From Solobacterium sp. (GTDB lineage: Bacteria; Bacillota_I; Bacilli_A; Erysipelotrichales; Erysipelotrichaceae), in the NCBI GenBank assembly GCA_017512555.1, contig JAFWFE010000049.1:1-58711 (forward strand): a DNA stretch of 58,711 nt. The letters are read 5' to 3'. The notes under the pieces are model-generated. The model was given only the letters and a program-made list of their open reading frames with translations. It ran no database searches and was not told the DNA's origin. Positions 7,495 through 15,857 of the stretch are shown piece after piece (positions within the stretch are counted from its first letter, which is position 1; every line of letters starts with the position of its first letter). The translations under genes were made by a program, and so were the position numbers.

Positions 7495-8163
7495 ATGGAT
7501 TTAACAAATCAGGAATTCTTTGACGCAGCAGCACGCGGAGATTTTCAAAAAGTATGTGCTATGGTTGCCAAAGGCGCAGATGTAAACATCGCAAACGGTG
7601 ACGGACGCACTGCCTTGATGCGCAGCGCAAAAAGAGGATACGAGGACATTGTGCGTTTTCTGTTAGATAACGGCGCAGATCCGAGAGCACGTGACAAGAA
7701 CAACAAAACAGCTTTGATGGGTGCGGCTAAGAAGGGACACCTCAATATCTGCAGAATGCTTGAACATGCCGGCGCACAGGTAAACGCGTTTGACAGTAAG
7801 GGCCGTACAGCTCTGATGAGAGCTTCCCTGCTCGGTGAAATCGAAGTTGTAGAATATCTCGTGGAAAAAGGCGCGGATGTCAATGCCAAGGATGAGCAGG
7901 GACGTACAGCGCTGATGGAAGCGGTGAATGCGTACAAGGCAGATATCATCAAACTTCTGGTTGAGAAGGGCGCGGATATCAACGCACAGGACGGACGCGG
8001 ATGTACAGCTCTGATGAGAGCCGCATATATCGGTTATCCGGAACTGGTGAACTTCCTTCTGGAACACGGTGCAGATAAGTCTGTAAAAGATTATGAGGGT
8101 AATCTTGCGATACATTATGTACGTAAGGAATGCCTGGCAGATTTGAAAGATATATTGAAATAG
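7495..8163 (+). CDS. Ankyrin-repeat protein
   Basis: A 222-residue soluble protein made almost wholly of six to seven 33-residue ankyrin repeats, each with the GRTALMRAA-type turn and a following LLVEKGADVN-type helix pair. Ankyrin repeats are protein-binding scaffolds; no catalytic domain, signal peptide or membrane segment is present, so the partner is unknown. The ATG at 7495 has AGGAGG upstream; an in-frame start at 7447 would lie inside the terminator and is unlikely. The EF-G-like gene follows after 19 bases, so the two are probably co-transcribed. Repeats are very regular in length and sequence. Confidence 0.88.
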   Translation: MDLTNQEFFDAAARGDFQKVCAMVAKGADVNIANGDGRTALMRSAKRGYEDIVRFLLDNGADPRARDKNNKTALMGAAKKGHLNICRMLEHAGAQVNAFDSKGRTALMRASLLGEIEVVEYLVEKGADVNAKDEQGRTALMEAVNAYKADIIKLLVEKGADINAQDGRGCTALMRAAYIGYPELVNFLLEHGADKSVKDYEGNLAIHYVRKECLADLKDILK

Positions 8164-8182
8164 TAGAGAGGATGAAAGAAAT

Positions 8183-10255
8183 ATGAGAGATTATCTTGCG
8201 AATGAAGTCAGAAATGTTGTGGTGCTTGGGCACTCCGGTGCCGGCAAAAGCTCAGTAGTAGAAGCCTGCCTGTATTATACAAAAGCAATCGACCGTTACG
8301 GAAAGAGCGCTGACGGCACTACAGCATTAAATTTTGACCCTGAGGAAGGAAAACGCGGCCTCTCCATTTACTGTCATCTGGCACCTGTTGAATGGAAGAA
8401 TAAGAAGATCAACTTCATCGATACTCCAGGTTATATGGACTATGAAGGTGAAGAAGTTACAGGTCTTACCGTAGGTGATAACGCGCTGATCGTTGTTAAC
8501 GGTAAAGAAGGAATCGAAGCAGGTACAGAGAGAGCCTGGAAAGAAGCAGCCCTCAAGCGTAAACTGCCGACGATCTTCTTTGTAAACAAGATGGATGATC
8601 CGCATGCTCATTTTGATGAAACACTGGAGAATCTCCGTGCTAAATTCGGTAACTCTGTCATTCCGTTTGAGACACCAATCGTCAAAGACGGCAATGTGCT
8701 CGGATCCGTTAATATCCTGAGAAAGAAAGCGTGGTACCTCGACAACCGTACAACTCCGCAGGAAGTTCCGGAAGATATGAAGGATCAGGTAGATGAATAC
8801 TACAACCAGATCATTGAAGCGATTGCTGCCGGTGATGACGAACTGATGGAAAAGTTCTTCATGGAAGAAGAATTTGATGAACATGAAATCGCAAGAGGTC
8901 TCCGTATTGGTGTCAAGAGTGGTGAGATTCGTCCTGTATACTGCGGAAGCGCTGACAAGCAGACTAGTATTGAACGTCTGATGGACCTGATTACGGAATA
9001 CTTCCCGAGTTATGCGGAGAAGGGAACTGTCCAGGCTCTGAACGCAAAGGATGAACCTGTACAGATGGAAACCAATGAATCTGAATCTTTATCCGCACTG
9101 GTATTCAAGACAATCATTGACCCGTTTGTCGGACAGATTTCTTACCTGAAGGTCATGAGCGGTGTTCTGAGCTCTGATTCCCAGGTCTATAACGCAAACA
9201 AAGAAGAAAATGAAAAAGTATCCCAGGTATTCGTTATTAACGGTAAATACCAGAATGCGGTAGGAAAACTCTTCACCGGTGATATTGGTGCTGTTGTCAA
9301 ACTGCAGTATACTTCTACCAACGATACTTTATGTGCACCAAACAAAGTCGTTCATTATCCGGAAATTGAATATCCGGAACCGAACCTGGGCTTCGCTATC
9401 TGGCCGAAGACAAAGGCAGACGAAGACAAGATGAGTGTCGGTATCCGTAACCTCTGCCAGGAAGACCATACGATCCGTCTGGTAAAGAATGCGGAAACCC
9501 GTGAACAGGTACTGTATGGTATGGGTGACCAGCACATTGATCTGATCATCTCCAAGCTGAAATCCAAGTATAAGGTAGAAGTTCTTACCACAGAACCTAC
9601 AGTTCAGTACCGTGAAACGATCCGCGGTAAGGCAGAAGCACAAGGCAGATATAAGAAACAGAACGGCGGTGCCGGTCAGTATGGTGATGTCTGGGTAAGA
9701 TTTGAACCGACAGATAGCGATGAAATGGTATTCGCAGAAGAAGTATTCGGCGGTGCTGTACCGAAACAGTACTTCCCGCCGGTTGAACAGGGTCTGCGTG
9801 ACTGTATGGAACGTGGTCCTCTGGCAGGATTCAAGGTTGTCGGTGTCAAAGCTACACTGTACGATGGATCTTATCACCCGGTAGACTCCAAGGAAGTAGC
9901 CTTCAAGGAAGCTGCACGTCTTGCTTATAATGAAGCTATGCCGAAGGCAAAACCTGCACTGCTGGAACCAATCGGTAAAGTCGTCGTCGTAGCTCCGGAA
10001 GAATATACCGGAACTCTGATGGGTGACTTCACAAAGCGTCGTGGTCTGATCATGGATATGCAGATCAACGAAGATGGCGATCAGCGTATTGAAGCCGAAG
10101 CGCCAATGGCAGAAATGCTCACCTATGCGACAGAACTTCGTTCCATGACACAGGGACGTGGTAAGTTCACCATTAAGTTTGATCGTTACCAGGCTGCTCC
10201 GCAGGATGTCGCAGACAGAGTTATCGCTCAGGCAAAAGCCAAGAAAGATAACTAA
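8183..10255 (+). CDS. Elongation factor G-like GTPase (EF-G paralogue)
   Basis: The 690-residue protein has the EF-G layout: a GTPase domain with P-loop GHSGAGKS (about residues 17-24), DTPG (G3) and NKMD (G4), then domains II to V, including the domain IV segment GGAGQYGDVWVRFEP that normally reaches the decoding site. The P-loop differs from canonical EF-G (GHxDAGKTT), and the switch I region is shortened to EEGKRGLSI; both are typical of the EF-G2/FusA-like paralogues of Gram-positives, not of the main translocase. No rps or rpl neighbours are present, which also argues for a paralogue. It follows the ankyrin gene after 19 bases and ends at a terminator. Its role (ribosome rescue, recycling, or tetracycline-protection-like action) cannot be read from sequence. 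Confidence 0.88.
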   Translation: MRDYLANEVRNVVVLGHSGAGKSSVVEACLYYTKAIDRYGKSADGTTALNFDPEEGKRGLSIYCHLAPVEWKNKKINFIDTPGYMDYEGEEVTGLTVGDNALIVVNGKEGIEAGTERAWKEAALKRKLPTIFFVNKMDDPHAHFDETLENLRAKFGNSVIPFETPIVKDGNVLGSVNILRKKAWYLDNRTTPQEVPEDMKDQVDEYYNQIIEAIAAGDDELMEKFFMEEEFDEHEIARGLRIGVKSGEIRPVYCGSADKQTSIERLMDLITEYFPSYAEKGTVQALNAKDEPVQMETNESESLSALVFKTIIDPFVGQISYLKVMSGVLSSDSQVYNANKEENEKVSQVFVINGKYQNAVGKLFTGDIGAVVKLQYTSTNDTLCAPNKVVHYPEIEYPEPNLGFAIWPKTKADEDKMSVGIRNLCQEDHTIRLVKNAETREQVLYGMGDQHIDLIISKLKSKYKVEVLTTEPTVQYRETIRGKAEAQGRYKKQNGGAGQYGDVWVRFEPTDSDEMVFAEEVFGGAVPKQYFPPVEQGLRDCMERGPLAGFKVVGVKATLYDGSYHPVDSKEVAFKEAARLAYNEAMPKAKPALLEPIGKVVVVAPEEYTGTLMGDFTKRRGLIMDMQINEDGDQRIEAEAPMAEMLTYATELRSMTQGRGKFTIKFDRYQAAPQDVADRVIAQAKAKKDN

Positions 10256-10283
10256 TCCCGGAATACGGACACAAGAATAAAAT

Positions 10284-10309
10284 AAAGGCTGGAATAATTT
10301 CCGGCCTTT
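10284..10309 (+). terminator. Terminator after the EF-G-like gene
   Basis: AAAGGCTGGAA pairs with TTCCGGCCTTT (one G-U pair) around a TAAT loop. The T-run is short, so it may rely on the strong stem. Confidence 0.65.
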
Positions 10310-10326
10310 ACTCTGTAATGATCAGG

Positions 10327-10358
10327 AAAAAAAAACCGTATCTGGTATAAATACGGTT
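10327..10358 (-). terminator. Terminator downstream of tRNA-Leu
   Basis: On the minus strand AACCGTAT and ATACGGTT flank a 9-base loop and are followed by a T-run. It begins 9 bases past the tRNA 3' end. Confidence 0.75.
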
Positions 10359-10366
10359 ATATGCGA

Positions 10367-10453
10367 TGGTGCCCATGATCGGACTCGAACCGATACACTG
10401 TCGCCAGCGGCAGATTTTGAGTCTGCTGCGTCTACCAATTCCGCCACACGGGC
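10367..10453 (-). tRNA. tRNA-Leu (CAA)
   Basis: The minus strand gives acceptor GCCCGTG/CATGGGC, a class II variable arm, T-loop GGTTCGAGTCC, and anticodon loop CTCAAAA with anticodon CAA. Discriminator A73 and the CCA end are encoded. The long variable arm supports leucine. Confidence 0.95.
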
Positions 10454-10517
10454 AATGAATGCTTTATTATTCTAAATCAGGAAAGTATGAAATGCAATAC
10501 AGTGTGTTTGTCTGAGG

Positions 10518-10523
10518 TATAAT
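10518..10523 (+). promoter_or_regulatory. -10 box of elaA, leaderless arrangement
   Basis: TATAAT ends 6 bases before the elaA ATG at 10530 and no Shine-Dalgarno is present. Transcription would begin at or within a base or two of the start codon. Confidence 0.6.
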
Positions 10524-10529
10524 AAATCT

Positions 10530-10970
10530 ATGCAATGGAAGATTAAAACATTTAGTGAACTCACCGTTGAGGAACTCTACGCAATTCTGAGATTACGCAG
10601 TGAAGTATTTATTGTGGAACAGAATTGTGCTTATCAGGACATTGATAACGTTGATCAGAGAAGTATCCATGTATGGTTAGAAGATGATCATATGATTCTA
10701 GGTTATCTGCGTTATTTCGACAAGACAGGGGAACCCGAAACAGCGCAGATCGGACGTGTTGTGACATCCGTGCGTGGTAAGGGATACGGGGCGGAAGTGC
10801 TGAACCGGGGAATCATGGAGATCCTCGGTACAGGACTGTATGAAGAAATCTATCTGGAAGCCCAGGTATACGCTATACCATTCTATGAGAAAGCAGGGTT
10901 CAGAGTCACTTCCGATGAATTCCTGGAGGATGGTATACCCCATGTGGAAATGCGGAGGACACTGAAATGA
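10530..10970 (+). CDS. elaA: ElaA-type GNAT N-acetyltransferase
   Basis: A 146-residue GNAT-fold protein. The ElaA signature LRLRSEVFIVEQNCAYQDID occupies about residues 22-41. The acetyl-CoA loop (R/Q-x-x-G-x-G/A) appears as RVVTSVRGKGYGAEVL around residue 76, and YAIPFYEKAGF closes the fold. ElaA proteins are widespread but their acceptor substrate is not established. The start lies 6 bases after a TATAAT box, which points to a leaderless mRNA. The stop overlaps the next gene by ATGA, so the two are translated together. Confidence 0.9.
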   Translation: MQWKIKTFSELTVEELYAILRLRSEVFIVEQNCAYQDIDNVDQRSIHVWLEDDHMILGYLRYFDKTGEPETAQIGRVVTSVRGKGYGAEVLNRGIMEILGTGLYEEIYLEAQVYAIPFYEKAGFRVTSDEFLEDGIPHVEMRRTLK

Positions 10971-11200
10971 GATGTCCTGTATGCGGTAAGGAGATGGAGA
11001 AAGGATATCTGCAGACCATGCAGAGGATCGGATGGGTAAAAGCTCTGCACAAGGTATCTTTACTGCCGAAAAGCGGAGAAATCATGTTGTCCAATCACGT
11101 GATGAGAGGTGCGCATTTTCAGGCATGGCTGTGCCGGGAATGTCAGGAGATCGTCTTTCACTACGATAAAGAAGAAAAGGGATATCAGGAAAAAGAATAA
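10967..11200 (+). CDS. Small zinc-ribbon protein (DUF6487-like)
   Basis: A 77-residue protein with two cysteine pairs, CPVCGKEM at the N-terminus and CRECQE at about residues 54-59, the arrangement of a zinc ribbon. The overall shape (CPxCGxEMxxGYL start, then a basic middle) resembles the DUF6487 family of small PF20097-type proteins. Function is unknown. It overlaps elaA by 4 bases and is followed 5 bases later by the FAD oxidoreductase, so the three form one transcription unit. Confidence 0.7.
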   Translation: MRCPVCGKEMEKGYLQTMQRIGWVKALHKVSLLPKSGEIMLSNHVMRGAHFQAWLCRECQEIVFHYDKEEKGYQEKE

Positions 11201-11205
11201 GATCT

Positions 11206-12753
11206 ATGCTTAAGATTAGTCAGATCAAAACCAGATTGGATCAGCCCCTGAACAAGGAGATCATTGCCCGCAAACTGAAATGCCGGGAAGAAGATATCCT
11301 TTCTTTTACTATTGACCGGCAGTCCCTGGATAGTCGCTTTGATGAGATCAGTTATGTCTATTCTGTATACGCAGAAGTAAAGAACGAAGTAAAATACCTG
11401 AAAAGAAAAGATGTTCTGCAGGCCGAAAAAGAAGACTATGATTTACCTTCCACAGGCGCAGAGATGCCCAGACCATTGATTGTGGGGTTTGGACCGGCAG
11501 GAATGTTTGCAGGTCTGATTCTGGCGGAATGCGGGTATAAGCCGCTGATTATTGAAAGAGGTAAAGCAGTAGAAGAACGTGTCCGTGACATTGAACTGTT
11601 TTTCCGTGAAGGTGTTCTTGATCAGGAGAGTAATATCCAGTACGGTGAAGGCGGCGCAGGTACATTCTCCGACGGGAAACTGACGACCAGGATCAAGAAT
11701 GTACGGATACAGAAAGTACTGCAGGAATTCGTTGAAGCAGGTGCGGAGAAAGAGATTCTGTACCAGGCGATGCCTCATATCGGTACAGATATCCTGCGCA
11801 GAATTGTCCGGAATATCCGGGAGAAGATCATCCGTCTTGGTGGAGAGATACGTTTTAACACACGCCTGGAACAGCTGATCATTCAGAATCAGCGGATCGT
11901 TGGTGTCAGCACAAGTCAGGGAATCATTGACTGTACAGATGTCTTACTCTGTACAGGACACAGTGCACGAGACACATATCAGATGTTGTATGACCAGGGA
12001 ATAGAGATCATACAGAAAGATTTTGCGGCAGGTTTCCGGGTGGAACATCCGCAGTATATGGTCGATCAGAACCAATATGGCAAGTATGCTGGCCATCCTC
12101 TTCTGGGACCTGCCAGTTACCGGCTGACGCACACCACAAGTAATCACCGCGGTGTATATTCTTTTTGCATGTGTCCGGGAGGTATCGTTGTGCCGTCTCC
12201 GGTCATTGCGGATACCTTGGTGGTAAACGGGATGAGTTATTCTGACCGCGGAGGAGATAACGCAAACAGTGCGATTCTCGTACAGATTCCCACAGGAGAT
12301 TTTGATCACGGTCATCCCCTGGATGGTTTCATCTTTCAGGAACAACTCGAGAGGAACGCATACTATCCCGGATATGCGGCACCGGCGCAGAATATTACCG
12401 ACTATATAAACCGTCAGAGAACTTCCTCCCTGGTCATTCCTTCCTCTTATCCGAGAGATACCGTGTTCACGGATATGCATGATTTATTTACGGAAGAGAT
12501 GAATCTGTCCTTTCATGAAGCCTTTATCAATTTTGATCATAAGATTCCCGGGTTTATTCAAAAGGGAATCATGATCGGTATGGAATCCAGGTCCAGTTCA
12601 CCGATACGCATGGTTCGCAGTAATGACGGTATGTGTGTATCCTGCGCAGGATTATTTCCGTGCGGGGAAGGTCCCGGATATGCGGGTGGAATCGTATCCA
12701 GCGCCGTAGATGGGATAAAACAGGCAGAAAACCTGATTCACCGCTATCTCTGA
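11206..12753 (+). CDS. NAD(P)/FAD-dependent oxidoreductase (COG2509-type)
   Basis: A 515-residue flavoprotein. An N-terminal ferredoxin-like region (1-85, starting MLKISQIKTRLDQPL) precedes the FAD-binding Rossmann motif VGFGPAGMFAGLILAE at about residue 95, with the ERG ribose-binding segment after it. The conserved GGAGTFSDGKL block is at about 148-158, and the C-terminus has CGEGPGYAGGIVSSAVDG, the second FAD contact. This matches the uncharacterised FAD-dependent dehydrogenases of COG2509, which are common in Gram-positive anaerobes and of unknown substrate. Start codon spacing is short after the previous gene, with AAAGAATAAG as a weak binding site. Length is normal. Confidence 0.88.
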   Translation: MLKISQIKTRLDQPLNKEIIARKLKCREEDILSFTIDRQSLDSRFDEISYVYSVYAEVKNEVKYLKRKDVLQAEKEDYDLPSTGAEMPRPLIVGFGPAGMFAGLILAECGYKPLIIERGKAVEERVRDIELFFREGVLDQESNIQYGEGGAGTFSDGKLTTRIKNVRIQKVLQEFVEAGAEKEILYQAMPHIGTDILRRIVRNIREKIIRLGGEIRFNTRLEQLIIQNQRIVGVSTSQGIIDCTDVLLCTGHSARDTYQMLYDQGIEIIQKDFAAGFRVEHPQYMVDQNQYGKYAGHPLLGPASYRLTHTTSNHRGVYSFCMCPGGIVVPSPVIADTLVVNGMSYSDRGGDNANSAILVQIPTGDFDHGHPLDGFIFQEQLERNAYYPGYAAPAQNITDYINRQRTSSLVIPSSYPRDTVFTDMHDLFTEEMNLSFHEAFINFDHKIPGFIQKGIMIGMESRSSSPIRMVRSNDGMCVSCAGLFPCGEGPGYAGGIVSSAVDGIKQAENLIHRYL

Positions 12754-12805
12754 TTGCGGCAGGAAAACAGTCTGTGATAAAGTGTATAGGCTGAGGAGAA
12801 GTAGA

Positions 12806-13303
12806 ATGGAAAGTTTTATTCAGTGGTTTATGAGTACCATCGGTCAACATATTTCACCGGAAGTATCTGTATTTCTGGTAAGTATGCTGCCGTTGATTGA
12901 AGAAAGAGGCGGATTGATCCTGGCAAAGCTTGTAGGTCTGCCGCTGTGGAAAGCTGTATTTATCTGTGTGGTAGGCAATATCATACCAATCCCGTTCATT
13001 CTGTTTTTCATCAAGTCTGTACTGCATTGGATGGCAGAACATCACTTAAGTAAGGTTGCTGTCTGGCTGGAAGAAAAAGCCAGAAAGAATAAGCCCAGAA
13101 TCGATAAATACGGATTTTGGGGATTAACCCTGTTCGTTGGTATACCACTTCCCGGAACCGGAGCCTGGACAGGCAGTCTGGTTGCGGCTGTATTTGATAT
13201 GGACCTGAAGAAAGCGAGTATCTCCATCCTGATCGGAGTATTCCTGGCGGCGGTGATCATGACCCTGTTTTCTTACGGCCTGATTGGTTCACTGGTGGGA
13301 TAG
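12806..13303 (+). CDS. Small multidrug export protein family (COG2426)
   Basis: A 165-residue membrane protein with four to five hydrophobic segments. The family blocks are seen: PLIEERGGLILAKLVGLP near residue 27, NIIPIPFILFF near 57, and FVGIPLPGTGAWTGSL near 112. These define the small-multi-drug-export family; transport has not been well shown and the name is historical. The ATG at 12806 follows GAGGAG by 8 bases and is preferred to an upstream GTG at 12782. The product ends 2 bases before ispD. Confidence 0.85.
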   Translation: MESFIQWFMSTIGQHISPEVSVFLVSMLPLIEERGGLILAKLVGLPLWKAVFICVVGNIIPIPFILFFIKSVLHWMAEHHLSKVAVWLEEKARKNKPRIDKYGFWGLTLFVGIPLPGTGAWTGSLVAAVFDMDLKKASISILIGVFLAAVIMTLFSYGLIGSLVG

Positions 13304-13305
13304 CG

Positions 13306-13956
13306 ATGAATTACGACGTTGTGATCGTTGCGGCAGGTTCCGGCACAAGGATGGGACTTGGTTACAATAAAGTCTATTATCGTCCGGGAGGGAATACGAT
13401 ATTGGAACAGACAATGTCTGTTTTTCTTGCGGATCAGGAGTGTAAGCACGTCGTTGTAGTCACGGAACCGGAACTTTATCGGGAAGAGATCCATCTTGAA
13501 GATGACCGGATCAGTGTGACTTCCGGTGGAGATACCAGGCAGGAAAGCGTAGAACAAGGACTGGCACTGGTTCAGGAAGAGTATGTCCTGATCCACGACG
13601 GCGCGAGACCATTTCTCAGTCAGGAATGTCTGGCGCGGATCAAAGACGCGATGACGACCAATGACGCGGTATGCCCGGTAATACCGGTAAAAGATACCAT
13701 CAAGGTCATCGAGGACGGATATATACGTGAAACCTTGCCCAGGAGTATTCTGGCGGCAGCGCAGACACCGCAGGCCTTCCGTACGGCATTACTCCGAAAA
13801 TGTATGGCACAGGCATCCGCAGAAGGGTATACCGGTACGGATGACTGCCAGCTTGTTGAACAGTACTCTTCTGTAAAGGTATATGTTACAGAAGGGGATT
13901 ATACCAACATCAAGATTACAACACCGGAGGATCTGACCTCTTTGTATAACAAATAA
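13306..13956 (+). CDS. ispD: 2-C-methyl-D-erythritol 4-phosphate cytidylyltransferase
   Basis: IspD makes CDP-methylerythritol in the non-mevalonate isoprenoid pathway. The 216-residue protein has the nucleotidyltransferase start VIVAAGSGTRMG (residues 6-17), then GGDTRQESV, the metal-binding VLIHDGARPF (around 99) and the substrate-binding TPQAF and TDDCQLVE segments. Length is about 10-15 residues shorter than many bacterial IspD. TarI-type ribitol-phosphate cytidylyltransferases are the main look-alike; no tar genes are near, so IspD is favoured. It is the last gene of the unit that begins with the small exporter, starting 2 bases after it. Confidence 0.85.
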   Translation: MNYDVVIVAAGSGTRMGLGYNKVYYRPGGNTILEQTMSVFLADQECKHVVVVTEPELYREEIHLEDDRISVTSGGDTRQESVEQGLALVQEEYVLIHDGARPFLSQECLARIKDAMTTNDAVCPVIPVKDTIKVIEDGYIRETLPRSILAAAQTPQAFRTALLRKCMAQASAEGYTGTDDCQLVEQYSSVKVYVTEGDYTNIKITTPEDLTSLYNK

Positions 13957-14067
13957 TTATCTGAATGAAAAAAACAGTTTTACGTATGTAAGTTTTTATC
14001 ATTTTTTTGTCACGTTTTCGTTTATTTATGAATAATTGGTGAAAAAGATAACAAATTACTCTTTTTT

Positions 14068-14078
14068 TATAATATAAT
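14068..14078 (+). promoter_or_regulatory. Overlapping -10 boxes of the oxaloacetate decarboxylase operon
   Basis: Two overlapping TATAAT sequences (14068-14073 and 14073-14078) stand about 40 bases before oadA in an AT-rich stretch. No consensus -35 is seen. GAAGGAGGG follows as ribosome binding site at about 14098-14106. Confidence 0.5.
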
Positions 14079-14114
14079 AAATCTTGATTTCGATTACGAA
14101 GGAGGGTTATTCGT

Positions 14115-15500
14115 ATGGGCAAACAATTAAAGATCACGGAAACCGTATTACGTGATGCTAACCAGTCGCAGATTGCTACACGTCTTGAGCGCGCGGATTT
14201 TGCTGACATTCTGGAGACTATGGATCAGGCCGGCTATTACTCCCTGGAGTGCTGGGGCGGTGCTACTTTTGATTCATGTCTTCGTTATCTGAATGAAGAT
14301 CCGTGGGATCGTCTGCGCTTCATTCGTTCCAAGGTAAAGAACACAAAGTTACAGATGCTTCTGAGAGGTCAGAACCTTCTCGGTTATAAGCACTATTCTG
14401 ATGACACAGTACGTGCATTTGTACGTAAATCCGTAGAAAACGGAATTGATATTATACGTATCTTTGACGCATTGAACGACCCGATGAACATGGCTACGGC
14501 AATTGATGAGTGTCTGAAAGCCGGCGGACATGCACAGGGCGCAATCTGCTATACAATTAGTCCGATCCACACATTTGAAAGTTATGTCAAGCTTGCCAAG
14601 AGACTTGCGGATATGGGATGTAACTCTATCTGTATCAAGGATATGGCAGGTATTATCAGTCCTAAGAATGCATATGATCTGGTATCCGCAATCAAGAAGG
14701 AAGTAGATCTTCCGGTCGTTCTGCATACACATGACACTACAGGATTAGGCGCCATGTCACTGCTGAAGGCAGCGGAAGCAGGCGCGGACGGCTTTGATAC
14801 GGCAATCTCCATCTTCTCCGGAGGTACCGCGCAGCCTTCCACAGAATCCATGGTCTATACACTGGAAGAAATGGGCTACGATACAGGCGTAGACATGAAG
14901 GTCACAAAGAAGATCAACGATCACTTCAAACCGGTACAGGCGAAGTTCCTGAAGAACGGTGGTCTGAATCCTTCCGTACTGACAACCAAAATCGATGCGC
15001 TGAACTATCAGATTCCTGGTGGTATGTTATCCAACCTGATCTCTCAGCTGACTCAGATGAACCAGCTGAACAGACTCGATGAAGTACTGGTGGAAACACC
15101 GAATGTCAGAAAAGACATGGGTTATCCTCCGCTGGTTACACCAATGAGCCAGATGGTCGGAGCACAGGCAGTATCCAACGTACTTCTCGGAGAAAGATAT
15201 AAGAGTGTATCCAAGGAAGTCAAGGCATATATGCGTGGTGAATACGGAAAAGCTCCGGGTGAATTAAGTCAGGAACTGATGAAGATCGCTCTTGGGGATG
15301 AGAAACCATACGAAGGCCGCTATGACGATCTGCTGGAACCGGAAATCCCGGGTGCCAAGGCATACCTGGGCGACCTCGCCGAGAGTGAAGAAGATGTACT
15401 GAGTTATGTGGCATTCCCTCAGCAGGCAGAGAAATATCTGAAGGACCGTGCGGATGCCAAGGCATTGAAGGTATCCTATACGATCCAGGAGGCAGAGTAA
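14115..15500 (+). CDS. oadA: Oxaloacetate decarboxylase alpha subunit, carboxyltransferase only
   Basis: The biotin-dependent carboxyltransferase moves CO2 from oxaloacetate to a biotin carrier. The 461-residue product has the TIM-barrel signature ETVLRDANQSQIATRL at the N-terminus, the metal site with CIKDMAG (around residue 175) and HTHDTTG (around 203), and a PYC/OAD-type C-terminal domain. It lacks the Pro/Ala linker and biotinyl domain of longer alpha subunits; the biotin carrier is encoded separately two genes on. Neighbouring gamma-like, carrier and beta genes mark it as part of a sodium-pumping decarboxylase. Specificity for oxaloacetate over other acids is inferred from the domain type and the citrate lyase genes 10 kb away. 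Confidence 0.9.
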   Translation: MGKQLKITETVLRDANQSQIATRLERADFADILETMDQAGYYSLECWGGATFDSCLRYLNEDPWDRLRFIRSKVKNTKLQMLLRGQNLLGYKHYSDDTVRAFVRKSVENGIDIIRIFDALNDPMNMATAIDECLKAGGHAQGAICYTISPIHTFESYVKLAKRLADMGCNSICIKDMAGIISPKNAYDLVSAIKKEVDLPVVLHTHDTTGLGAMSLLKAAEAGADGFDTAISIFSGGTAQPSTESMVYTLEEMGYDTGVDMKVTKKINDHFKPVQAKFLKNGGLNPSVLTTKIDALNYQIPGGMLSNLISQLTQMNQLNRLDEVLVETPNVRKDMGYPPLVTPMSQMVGAQAVSNVLLGERYKSVSKEVKAYMRGEYGKAPGELSQELMKIALGDEKPYEGRYDDLLEPEIPGAKAYLGDLAESEEDVLSYVAFPQQAEKYLKDRADAKALKVSYTIQEAE

Positions 15501-15501
15501 T

Positions 15502-15843
15502 ATGTCATTCGGACAAGCGTTAATGATTGCTTTGTCCGGCTTCATTACAGTCTTCCTGATGCTGGTTATCCTCTGGGGGCTGATCGTAGCTATAAACAAA
15601 GTAACCTCAAGTTTTATTAAAGAACCGGAAGTTAAGAAGGCACCACGTAGAACACCTGCAGCCAGACCGGCTCCGGCACCTGCCGCAGAAGCTGTTGAAA
15701 CAGAGAAGAAGACCTACGGCGGTGAAATCAAGTTATTCAACGTAGATGAAAAGACAGCTGCCTGTATCATGGCAATCATCAGTGATGAGACCAAGATCCC
15801 TCTGGATCAGCTGATCTTCCGTTCCATCAAAGCAGTAGAGTAA
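15502..15843 (+). CDS. Oxaloacetate decarboxylase gamma-like subunit
   Basis: A 113-residue protein with one N-terminal membrane helix (about 8-30), a Pro/Ala-rich linker (about 48-63), and a C-terminal block ending [16 protein letters not shown]. The OadG subunit anchors the alpha subunit to the membrane beta subunit and binds zinc; this protein has the OadG architecture but no histidine-rich tail. It begins 1 base after the oadA stop and precedes the biotin carrier, the usual order in Gram-positive decarboxylase operons. Confidence 0.8.
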   Translation: MSFGQALMIALSGFITVFLMLVILWGLIVAINKVTSSFIKEPEVKKAPRRTPAARPAPAPAAEAVETEKKTYGGEIKLFNVDEKTAACIMAIISDETKIPLDQLIFRSIKAVE

Positions 15844-15857
15844 AGGGGCAAGAGAAT

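Noticed and set aside
10530..10970. Possible RimI-type ribosomal acetyltransferase
   Set aside because: The LRLRSEVFIVEQNCAYQDID block is specific for ElaA.
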